Origin: Oopsacas minuta
Lineage: Eukaryota > Porifera > Hexactinellida > Lyssacinosida > Leucopsacidae
NCBI GenBank assembly: GCA_024704765.1
Contig: JAKMXF010000332.1
Span: 726,018-790,017, forward strand
Direction of reading: 5' to 3'
Length of the DNA stretch: 64,000 bases
In this document: in pieces, positions 54,769 to 64,000 of the stretch
Layout: every line of letters begins with the position of its first letter
How positions within the stretch are numbered: position 1 is the first letter of the stretch
Made by a program: the position numbers and the translations under genes
The notes under the pieces: generated by a model
Told to the model about the DNA's origin: nothing
What the model saw: only the letters and a program-made list of their open reading frames with translations
The model's database searches: none

Positions 54769-57159
54769 CAGTAGTTCTCAACCTTTTCTGGCCTTCCCCT
54801 CCCATGAAGTTTGCTCTCCCTTTTGGCCCCCCCCTCTCCCCAAATACTTTGAAATTAGTTTTTTAATTCAAATTAACAGTAATTAATGCGAACCTTGTAA
54901 TTGCTTATTAGATGCTAATATTTAATTATCTGGACTATAACTTGATGCTGATATCCTTAAATCTTCCCTGAAGTCAAGTCGCCTGCGATGTTTTGACCTA
55001 AGAAAATTTGCTGAAGAAAACGTTTTCTCACAAAAATATGTTGTTAGAAATGGAAGCAAAAACAATCTTTCAGCTGTTTTGAAAGATTTGGTTCTATCCC
55101 TTCACCAAAAACCAGAATTTCGTTTTGTTAGCACAAGAATATTTAGCTTTTGCCTCCTCATTCGCCTGTAAATATAACAACTCGTCTACTAGGATGTCGT
55201 CTAAGTCCATCATATCTTCCAGTGACATATCCATCGGGGTTAGAAGGTATTTAGGGATTGATGGAACGTCCGAAAAGCGATTGGAAAATCAGTAACTAGA
55301 TTCATCAAATGTTCTTCCACAAGGGGAGTAAATTTAACTTCAAGATGTGGTGAAGGAGAGAATTGCCTCTACACGTGGGAATATGTTCCATTGGTTGCTC
55401 AGTATACGTAAACGAAAGAATTTCAATTTATTTTGAAATGTAGTCACATTTTTCCATAGCCGCTGGGAGAAAAATCCCATCTCCCTGCAATCTAAGATTA
55501 CTCAGGTCATATAGTAGAGAAGATTTCAGTAAGATAAGCTAATTTCAGTTTGAAATAGATGGATGAAAACTCTTCTGTCTCGAAGAAATGTTTCTGATCT
55601 AGAAATTCACACAACTGATCATAAATAGAATATACTCGTTCAAGAGCTTTTCCTCTACTAAGCCAGCGAACTTCTGTGTGGAAAAGGAGGACGTCGTGTT
55701 CTGCTTCCGAATCTTCACATAGTTTTTTAGTGTACGTTCGTTCAAAGGACTTGATTCGACAAAGTTCACAACTTTGATGACAAGGTTAAGTGTTTCATGA
55801 AGTTCAGGCTGGAGACTTTTAACAGCTAACGCCTGTTTATGAAGCATACAATGGATAAAACTGCACTGCGGTACTTCCCTTTTAAAACATCCCCAGAATC
55901 CAGTATCTCTACCAGTCATATTTCCAGCTCCATCTGTACTAACACTAACAACTTGGCTTAAACTAATCTGATGTGAGTCAAAATAGGATCTAACCATCTT
56001 GAAGATATCTTGTCCAGTGCAACGACATTCAAAATAATCAACGAAAAGCAATTCTTCCTTTATGCAATCGTTATCGATGAAACGCATACAGACAATAAGA
56101 GTAGATTCTGCTCCAAATATTGACTCATCTAATTGAATGCTGATAGGAATTTCCTTTATAAGCCGAACCAATTTATCTTCTAAATTCTGTGAAATTTCAT
56201 TAATCCTCTTTACTGTATCATTAGATAACGTGATTTTGTTTAGTTTCTCAGCTGCCGCACTTCCCAGAACATGCTTGGCACAAGCCAACAGTGAAGGTTT
56301 GATTAGAGTTTCTGCATCTGTGTGAGGTTTTTTAAGCTTTGCGATTAGAAAAGATACTTCATAGGATGCCAAAGTATAACATTTCAAATCGGTAGACTGA
56401 GTGAAGAGAGAAAAAGATTTCTCTTGATTCAAATAAACTTTCTTTTTCTGCGGAAAGTACTCTATTGGCTGCCCCACCTCTGTGGGATGTTTTGAAAATT
56501 GATGCGCTTTTAAATGATGAGGCCTCATAGAATCATTCGCCGAGCATACATGACCGGTCAAGCAAAGGGGTTTTAATTCGTCTGGACTAGAAATGAATCC
56601 AAACTTCAGGTAAGAGGGATCATAATGTCGAATTCTGCGTTTTGCATTTGGTTCGGACATAATCTTCTGATTGTATAGTAAAGTCTTGCAATGATAGGAT
56701 TGAAAATGAATTAATGTAGATGCAGTTCTATGCCATATTTATGTAAATTGTAGAATGAAAATTGTATTGATCAATAGGATGCCATATTATTCATATTATT
56801 GGAATCACACATCGATGACGTATTCACAATCGAATACATAGTATTTATTGTCATACAAAAGCAATTTATATTTGTCAGATGCATGGCATCTTTTCGAACC
56901 CTTACAAAGTATTAACAATAATTATATCTGAGTACTAACTTTATCGACGTAATATGCAAATGGGTTTTTAAAAGAGCGAGAAATTGAATACAAAGATATA
57001 AAATAAGTAGCAGTAGCGATGAGCCTCCTCTGACTAGTTTATTTACGCACACCCCAAGTATAGATTGTTCTCTTCGGATATGTATCCCCTATCTATCCCC
57101 CCTCTTCGGTATTGCCATCCCCCCCCAATGGGGGATATCCCCCTGGTTGAGAACTACTG
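54769..57159 (-). mobile_element. hAT element (ZBED5-like) with perfect 8-bp duplication
   Basis: A 2391-bp element with ends CAGTAGTTCTCAACCTTTTC (left) and CAGTAGTTCTCAACCAGGGG (right, reversed), and target duplication ACTTAATG at 54761-54768 and 57160-57167. The first bases after the left end are C-rich on the plus strand, and the right end carries CCCCCC and GGGG runs. It is inserted in an older BED-type hAT remnant whose frame resumes after the duplication. Confidence 0.93.
54922..56660 (-). pseudogene. hAT transposase, ZBED5-like, N-terminal half intact
   Basis: ATG 56660 opens 353 uninterrupted codons (MSEPNAKRRIRHYDPSYLKF). They contain a BED-type finger region (Cys in KPLCLTGHVC, His in HHLKAHQFSKH), a helical domain, IQLDESIFGAESTLIV with the first Asp, and VVSVSTDGAGNMTG with the second. 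SFIHCMLHKQALAVK matches the Cys-His block after it. A frameshift near 55620 and several stops follow. The C-terminal dimerisation block (LPFLTTYFCEKTFSSANF) is still readable and ends at 54922. Compared with the copy at 28167-29876 it is much better preserved. Confidence 0.87.
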
Positions 57160-58293
57160 ACTTAATGGATAAATTAGGTAAGATCATCAAGATATTTAAA
57201 CGATCCGCCTTGAAAAAGAAAATTCTACAGCGCTATGTGAAGGAAATATACCCAAACGGTTAAAACACACTACGTAACAAATTTGTATGAAATCTTTGTT
57301 TGGCTTGATACTTTGATTGTTTATGGATAATTTTGAGGCGCTGAGTCCGAAAATGCAATTAGTTTTTTCTATCATCGATCGTTAACTTTCAGGAAGCCTA
57401 TTTGTCTGAGCAGGTTACACGCTTAGCCATCCCAGCAAAAACGTACGTCACAATCAAAATCTTTTGTGCTATAACAATAAAGATAACAAACATTGCATTC
57501 CCTTCTCTGTCTCTTGTCTTTTTAAACTCTGGGAGACACTTAAAGTGTCTGCGAATGTACAGCTTAAACTGCATCAGAATTCCAGGCTGGGGTAGGATTG
57601 TAAAACTTAGAAATTTCGTTCTTGTGTATAGTTTATTTGCTATCTAGTACCTTTACTTGGAAAGTATTTACTTATATTAATAGTAAAAGCTACCAGCAGC
57701 TAGTATAAGCATAAGTATAACTGCCGTTAGCAGAGAAGGCAGGAACAACTTGCTGCAGGTTCCACGTTAAATTAGTGATTTCAAATTTAGAAATTGCAAT
57801 GGCTAGTAGGCAATGCAAGAATTCACCTGACTCATTTTGCTGTGTTTGTGGATATTAAGTTGGTGGCAAACATGTTTCAAATAAAATATCAAAAGAGGTT
57901 AAGTATTGGGAAGCGTATAGACTGTATTTTGGGATGTTCATTGGGGACCAGGAAAGGCCTGGGCCCCACATGTAATTTGTGGCAGCTGTCGATCTAATCT
58001 TGAAGGTTGGTTGAGGGATTCCACTAGAGTTATGCCATTTGCTATTCCAAGAGTTTGGAGAGAGCCATAAAACCATCATGATAATTGTGACTTTTGTATG
58101 ATACAGGGGCATTCAATATATACTAATCACCGTATATTTTTAATGAAATAGCAGTTCTAAGCTAGTATTTCTCAGTGCAATTATATAGAACCATATTTCA
58201 ACTTTCTAACAAAACTTAGAGAGAGTTGATCACTTAATTATTTCCTAAGTTTCAGTTATTTTTAGAAACCTACATTTTCTCCTTTACATTTTC

Positions 58294-59566
58294 ATGGCTT
58301 CTTGTCCAAATTTTTCGGAACTTGAACAACGAACGTACATCAAATTTCGCACCATTCTCGAAATCCCTCCAGTCTATTCATAACGAGTTGGCAACGATAT
58401 GTGGAGAAGATACTTTATCGTATTCAACTGTCAGAAGGTGNNNNNNNNNNNNNNNNNNNNNNNNNNNNNNNNNNNNNNNNNNNNNNNNNNNNNNNNNNNN
58501 NNNNNNNNNNNNNNNNNNNNNNNNNNNNNNNNNNNNNNNNNNNNNNNNNNNNNNNNNNNNNNNNNNNNNNNNNNNNNNNNNNNNNNNNNNNNNNNNNNNN
58601 NNNNNNNNNNNNNNNNNNNNNNNNNNNNNNNNNNNNNNNNNNNNNNNNNNNNNNNNNNNNNNNNNNNNNNNNNNNNNNNNNNNNNNNNNNNNNNNNNNNN
58701 NNNNNNNNNNNNNNNNNNNNNNNNNNNNNNNNNNNNNNNNNNNNNNNNNNNNNNNNNNNNNNNNNNNNNNNNNNNNNNNNNNNNNNNNNNNNNNNNNNNN
58801 NNNNNNNNNNNNNNNNNNNNNNNNNNNNNNNNNNNNNNNNNNNNNNNNNNNNNNNNNNNNNNNNNNNNNNNNNNNNNNNNNNNNNNNNNNNNNNNNNNNN
58901 NNNNNNNNNNNNNNNNNNNNNNNNNNNNNNNNNNNNNNNNNNNNNNNNNNNNNNNNNNNNNNNNNNNNNNNNNNNNNNNNNNNNNNNNNNNNNNNNNNNN
59001 NNNNNNNNNNNNNNNNNNNNNNNNNNNNNNNNNNNNNNNNNNNNNNNNNNNNNNNNNNNNNNNNNNNNNNNNNNNNNNNNNNNNNNNNNNNNNNNNNNNN
59101 NNNNNNNNNNNNNNNNNNNNNNNNNNNNNNNNNNNNNNNNNNNNNNNNNNNNNNNNNNNNNNNNNNNNNNNNNNNNNNNNNNNNNNNNNNNNNNNNNNNN
59201 NNNNNNNNNNNNNNNNNNNNNNNNNNNNNNNNNNNNNNNNNNNNNNNNNNNNNNNNNNNNNNNNNNNNNNNNNNNNNNNNNNNNNNNNNNNNNNNNNNNN
59301 NNNNNNNNNNNNNNNNNNNNNNNNNNNNNNNNNNNNNNNNNNNNNNNNNNNNNCCTGATATAGCCCCATGTGACTTCTGGCTGTTTAGAAAACTCAAAGA
59401 TAACCTCTCCGGACGCGAATTTGAGGATCGGCTCAGCCTCGGTCGGGCAATTTACAGATACCTTGAAGTCATTCCCAAGGATGAGTACAGAAAGACATTT
59501 GAAAATTGGATTAAAAGGCTAGATTCAGTTGTAGCGTATAAAGGAGACTACTTTGAACATTCATAG
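58294..59566 (+). pseudogene. mariner transposase, mostly hidden by the gap
   Basis: ATG 58294 (MASCPNFSELEQRTYIKFRT) starts as the mariner at 11087 does. A one-base shift near 58350 is needed to continue into HNELATICGEDTLSYSTVRR, the helix-turn-helix. After the N run the frame resumes at PDIAPCDFWLFRKLKDNLSG, carrying the third catalytic Asp, and ends YKGDYFEHS at 59566. The first two Asp motifs lie in the gap. Nominal length would be 424 codons against about 345 for the family. Confidence 0.85.
58441..59353. other. Assembly gap, 913 N
   Basis: An uninterrupted run of N inside the mariner element. No base information. The true length is probably shorter, judging from the expected size of a mariner. 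Confidence 0.99.
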
Positions 59567-61790
59567 CAAAAATTACCAACTTTACACAAGTATCTATAGT
59601 TTTAGATGGTATGATTAGTATTTATTGAATGCCCCTGTAAATATTGCTAAGTACCGCAAGGTTAAGGGAAGAAGAGCACTGATTTATCCAAGTATACCTT
59701 CATCCATTGCACCTGTTCCTCACAGTGAAACTTTACCAGTTCCAAAACCACCAGCAACTGTAAGTAGTTTTGTTTTTTAATATTAGGCTACGCTAGCTTA
59801 TATGCTGTAAGGGTGACCTACAATCTGCATCTTATGTTTTATTCTTGTCATTTTAGTTGGAGTTTAATACTGAATGTGATGACTCGATATCAGGTTAAAC
59901 TTCGGATGTTGAGGAGGAGTATCTCCAATCAACAAGTGCAGATCGTCATTATCCTCCTAGGAGAGAATTAGATAACTTAATACGAGATCTGCAACTAACA
60001 AAATCTGCAGTAGAGCAATTGACGTCAAGATTAACCGAGTGGAATTTGCTGCGTGATGATTGAAAATAACTGCTTACAGGAAGAGGCACTTGGACTATTC
60101 TGTTTACTTTGATGTAATACAGGATCTGTGCTATTGCAAAGATGTGAATAGTTTGTTTGATGCTGCTGGAATTGAACATGACCCTCCTCAGTGGCGACTT
60201 TTTATTGACAGTTCCACCAAAAGTCTTAAAGGAGTTTTATTTCATAATGGGAACAAATATCCGTCAATTCCACTTGCTTATTCAATACAAATGAAAGAAG
60301 ACTATGAAAATGCCAAGCAACTACTGCTTAAAATGAACTATGCTGAATTTAACTGGCAGCTCTGTGGTGATTTTAAGATGTTGGGGTTTTTGTTGGGACT
60401 GCAGGGTGGTTACACCAAATATTCATGCTTTCTTTGTTTGTGGAACAGCAGAGCTGATGGAGAGCATTACAGGAAGATTCAATGGCCGCCAAGAAAAGAA
60501 TTATGCCAGGAAAGTACAATGTCATCAAAGAGCCACTTGTAAGCCGGGAAAAGGTTTTACTACCACCTCTTCATATAAAAGTAGGTCTAATAAAGCAATT
60601 TCTTAAAGCTTGGATTTTGAAGGAGAAGCTTTTCAAGAAATCCGTGCAATGTTTCCAAAATTATCAGATGCTAAACTAAAAGGAGGAATATTTGTTAGCC
60701 CCCAAATAACCACCATGTTAAAGTCAAGAACCCTGGAGGATAAAATGACCGAAACAGAAAGAAAGGCATAGCAAGCATTTCGAGATGTAGTTAATGGCTT
60801 TTTAGGAAATAACCAAGAGCCAAATTATGAAGAGATAGTGAGTACTCTGATCTACCAAAATATGGGATGTCGCATGTCGTTGGAACTTCATTTTCTATCC
60901 TCTCATCTTTACTTCTTTCAAGAAAATTTGGAGGATTTCAGCGAGGAACATGGTGATAGATTTCATCAAGATATTCAGCTAATGGATAGAAGGTATCAAG
61001 GCCGCTGGGATAGTACAATGATGGGCGATTACATGTGGTTTTTGATAAGGGAAGACATTTCTGGTCACAAAAGTAAAGCTCGTTCAACAGTTCATTTTTG
61101 AAGTATTTTAACTCTCTAACATGAGTGCGTTTTGTATTCTCTAGGACTTGTAATCAGCAATGTACTGTTTGGTAGTGATTTTCATGTTCAAATACAATTA
61201 TCACCACATCACTACGTGTTTAAATCTATTACAAGAGCTGTAGATAAATTTGCATATAATGAACAACACAACTTGTTGAGAGAAAGCAAAAAGTGTAAAT
61301 AGGTCAAAAAGCATTGAAAATATGGAAAACTAACACAATTCTTGATTTCCGCGACCCAAAAAACATAAGGAGACATCAAAAATTGAAGCCAAACAAAAAT
61401 TGTGTTACGTAGTGATATGATTCTGAAATCCGACACCAGGTGGAGTTCACAGTTAAATAGGTTGAACGGATAGTTAAGATCAATGTTCCTGTTCAAAAAT
61501 CATAGCTAGGCCTTCATGAAATCTCAGGAATTTTCCAATCTCTGACCCCAATAAAATCAGCGATAGATGCATTATGCAGACGTGATGCAAATTTGATTAT
61601 GTCAGAGGCAATTTTCAAGTTTTAATTGGATGATATTCAATGTTTTCATTCATTTTTTAGTGGGAAAGTCCAGGGAGCTATTGAGCGACGCATTGTATAG
61701 GAGCTTTATAAATATGATTCTATAATTTTGCAATACTTTCATAATCCTCAAGCACAACTATAACTGGAAAGAAAGTCCAGCTGACAGATA

Positions 61791-64000
61791 GATATTACTG
61801 CTCAAGGATATGTACTGTGAAATGGGCAATTTTGGCCCACTGTATTTACATTAACCCAAATATTGAAGTTTTCAAGACATATCGAAATGATTCTGTAGTA
61901 ACCCTGAAAATGATCATACCAATTTATGGAAATGTTAAAATAAGTGTTATCATTTTGAACTTTATTTACAAATCATATCGATAGGTTAAAAAACTTCAAA
62001 ATTTGGGCTAAAGCAAGCCCAGTGGGCCAAATTAGCCCCATTTCACGATATTTTGTTCTTCCCACGGTGATACACCCTCTCAACCCTCCCAAGTAAATGC
62101 CACAATGCACCGGAACCGACAGATTTTGGGCTCGTGGAACTGATAAATATCTCAGGATATTCCTTTTTAATCGTCCACTTAGGTACTTCATCTATCCTCA
62201 AATCCTAGGGAAAAATTCGAATAGTTATCCTACAATTGCTCCTGCCTAGCTTTTGAAAACATCTCTATCATCTATTAGAAATATGTACAAAAGGTGTGAA
62301 AATATGATAAATTATGTAAATATAATTTAAAATGACAAATTTGGAATCTATATACTCGATTACTCCTAGATAGTAGTTACAACGAAATCTCTTGTTTGAT
62401 TTGAAAATAGACAGGAAGGTGTGAAATATGATCAATCATATGATATATTATTTAGATATAGAATTGAAATTGTGAAATTTGAAATCCACATGCTTGATTA
62501 CTCCTTAATAGCAGTCAAAACGAAATCTTTAGGATGATTTTGAGTCATGTAAATGATGTGAAAATTTGAGTATTTATTTGATGAATCTGAAAATTTGTGA
62601 CTTTCAGGCTCAAATTCTAAAAATCGCATTCTACGCCCCCAATTACCCTGACATCATGTTGAATCCTAATCTCTAGTTGATTTTGTAATTATATAGAAAG
62701 GTGTGAAAATATGATTAATCACTAAAAAGTTGTGAAATATTCAAGAAAATAATGAAGTGGACAAATCTCCGACCCAATATGTATATGTATGCAATTTTCA
62801 TGTTCATTCGAAGACTGGATTTCGCACAGCCGCGCGCGGATGGACTTACGGATGTACGGAACTCGCACATCGTCCATGCCATTAGGGCACTCCCTATAGG
62901 AGCTGCACAAAACGAGGTCTGATAATCTCATTTTGTAACGATTTGCTGTCCAGATTCATCCTCAAATGGAGAAAGAAGAAGTATTGGGTTAAATTGACAA
63001 TGAGTTGAATGCTTCTACTTCACAAAATCGAGATCTAGGCGAATTACCAGTAGCAAAGTAGCTCAATTAGTAATTGAAATATCACTACATATATCGAACA
63101 CAGATAATCACGAATGAAAGTGATGTTGTCCACCCTGAAGTTTGAACTCACTCGCTGAGCAGATAAGTGAAAGGGGGAATTTATTGGAAACCATTTATCT
63201 AATCTTACTTAGCGTTCCTCAACATCTGTAGAGGGAGAGCGAGTATTTTATTCTTCGCATACCTTTGCAATACATTTAGAACTAGGCTTGGCGATAAAAC
63301 GCTTGATATCCTTTGCTTTATACGTAGAAATCAACCTCACCTCGAATGAACACAAACTAACGATTTTTCAGTATTTTCTTTACTTCATATTATTACACTT
63401 CAGTATTTTCTCTACTTCTTATTTATTACACTAGGGTATATTGTTTCTTTACTACCATTCATGTAATGCGAACTATTCAACCCGGGATTAGTACATCTCT
63501 TCTAGGATTGCAAATCCTAGTAAAATATTACATTAGAGAGAACCTTTAGAATTAATGTTGATTTCGTTTATTACTATCACGAAATACAAATCATGAATTA
63601 CAGATTATGAACCTGGACAGTAGTTATGTTAGAAAAGAATCCCTGGACAGTTAGATAGTATGATTACTCTTCAGTGTACCATTGCGCATTGAATGATTGC
63701 AGAGAACAGTTGGATTACGGAGGCATAATTTCCAACTCTTGTTATTGAATCCTAGGAACTGGGTTAAACTTCATACACATTTCCAGAGCTCTTGAACCCC
63801 TAAACGTTTGCTCGCTCACTATGTTCAAAAGTTGATAATCAAGTGCCTAATGCAAATACTATGGAATCTCCAATTCACCCACTAACATTTAACTTAAGAT
63901 AACCTCCAATGCAGTTGACCCACATTTCAGAACGGCTTGAAGAAGATGTATTTGTAACATATGCTCAAATTTCATCTCAACAGGGATTTTTGCACTTTTT
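61791..64000. other. Unassigned sequence with a tandem repeat
   Basis: No gene recognised. A repeat of about 125 bp is at 62291-62550, with a fragment near 62697. Confidence 0.45.
62291..62550. repeat. Tandem duplication, unit about 125 bp
   Basis: Two head-to-tail units starting AAGGTGTGAAAATATGAT (62291) and AAGGTGTGAAATATGATC (62415), sharing GATTACTCCT and AACGAAATCT at matching offsets. The start of a third copy (AAGGTGTGAAAATATGATT) appears near 62698. The units have diverged clearly, so the duplication is not recent. Confidence 0.7.

Larger units (their letters stand above)
58104..59637 (+). mobile_element. mariner element with TA duplication, containing an assembly gap
   Basis: Ends read CAGGGGCATTCAATATATAC (left) and CAGGGGCATTCAATAAATAC (right, reversed), with TA at 58102-58103 and 59638-59639. 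Removing it and one TA restores the host reading frame of the unclassified transposase (CDFCMI then NIAKYRK), confirming the boundaries. The nominal length is 1534 bp including 913 N, longer than the other mariners here. Confidence 0.92.
57799..61101 (+). pseudogene. Unclassified transposase family (CMC-like), copy 1, interrupted by mariner
   Basis: From ATG 57799 (MASRQCKNSPDSFCCVCGY): a Cys-rich N-terminus with three Cys-x2-Cys-like pairs, then NCDFCMI, where a mariner is inserted at a TA. Reading resumes in frame at 59640 with KYRKVKGRRALIYPSIPSS and PKPPAT; an intron follows (GTAAGT to TTTTAG, about 59761-59854), then a helical stretch. The core has RLFIDSSTKSLKG (Asp codon 60207), LCGDFKMLGFLLGLQ (Asp codon 60369), YSCFLCLW with Cys-x2-Cys then a His, and EEHGDRFHQDI (Glu codons 60943-60948). 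Three frameshifts and three stops inactivate it. The Asp, Asp, Cys-x2-Cys, His, Glu order matches the plan described for CMC and related transposases. The family assignment is inference. Confidence 0.75.
57268..61414 (+). mobile_element. Unclassified CACTA-like DNA transposon, copy 1, with mariner inside
   Basis: The left end at 57268 reads CACTACGTAACAAATTTG and the right end, reversed from 61414, CACTACGTAACACAATTTTT. Further inside, both share a TTTGTTTGGCTT block. The 3-bp flanks are ACA and ATA, compatible with a 3-bp duplication carrying one change. It is inserted in a BED-type hAT remnant. Removing the mariner (1534 bp) and one TA leaves about 2.6 kb. CACTR ends and a 3-bp duplication are the marks of the CACTA (EnSpm/CMC) superfamily. 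Confidence 0.7.
54540..61790 (+). pseudogene. BED-type hAT transposase remnant, split by two nested insertions
   Basis: Three plus-strand pieces belong to one decayed hAT transposase. Piece 1 (54540-54768) has IMLCHGLQLAIQAELYVK, an acidic stretch and YILDLM. Piece 2 (57168-57266) has DKLGKIIKIFKRSALKKKIL and ends KEIYPNG. Piece 3 (about 61423-61790) has EIRHQVEFTVK, SAIDALCRRDANLIMSEAIF, and VQGAIERRIV. The order and motifs match arthropod BED-finger hAT proteins. Between pieces 1 and 2 lies a ZBED5-like hAT (54769-57159). Between pieces 2 and 3 lies the unclassified CACTA-like element (57268-61414). Element ends for this oldest layer were not found. Confidence 0.78.

Noticed and set aside
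58322-59566. Long open frames of more than 300 codons across the N run
   Set aside because: They are produced by undefined bases reading as open sequence. Only the short ends are real mariner coding sequence.

Overview
This window looks like AT-rich nuclear DNA from an arthropod. The abundance of Tc1/mariner-type elements and the base composition suggest a copepod such as a sea louse, but nothing in the sequence fixes the species. Only two host genes are well supported. One is the terminal coding exon of a Rogdi homologue (minus strand, about 1.6-2.3 kb). The other is an intact intronless DEAH-box helicase most like DHX33 (plus strand, 44.5-46.4 kb). A frameshifted THAP zinc-finger gene (about 5.0-5.6 kb) may be a third.

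Most of the remainder is transposon sequence, much of it nested. From left to right: a foldback element with an 8-bp target duplication (4.15-4.62 kb); a decayed mariner (6.7-8.0 kb); a Tigger-like element (9.6-10.3 kb); a mariner remnant, a defective hAT and another mariner remnant (11-14.7 kb); a nearly intact Tc1 (15.3-16.7 kb); a rearranged cluster (16.9-30.4 kb); a hAT containing a maT-like element containing another hAT-like element (32.2-35.5 kb); a long stretch without recognisable genes (35.5-43.2 kb); the helicase; a Tigger-ended palindrome with an expanded 18-bp array (46.6-47.8 kb); a DD41D element (49.4-50.8 kb); and a stack of four nested elements (54.5-61.8 kb) that includes a 913-bp assembly gap.

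Two results stand out. First, the three pairs of terminal repeats that straddle 18258 and 26515 (DD41D element, mariner, and an unclassified element) are direct repeats when they should be inverted. Reversing 18258-26515 makes all three pairs inverted, rejoins the two halves of two transposase genes, and puts both parts of a Ty3/gypsy pol gene on one strand. This indicates an 8.3-kb inversion in the genome or in the assembly. Second, an uncharacterised protein family present in two copies (57.8-61.1 kb, and the copy split by the inversion) appears to be the transposase of a DNA transposon. Its ends begin CACTR, its target duplication appears to be 3 bp, and it has an Asp/Asp/Cys-x2-Cys/Glu pattern. 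This suggests a CACTA/CMC-type transposon lineage.
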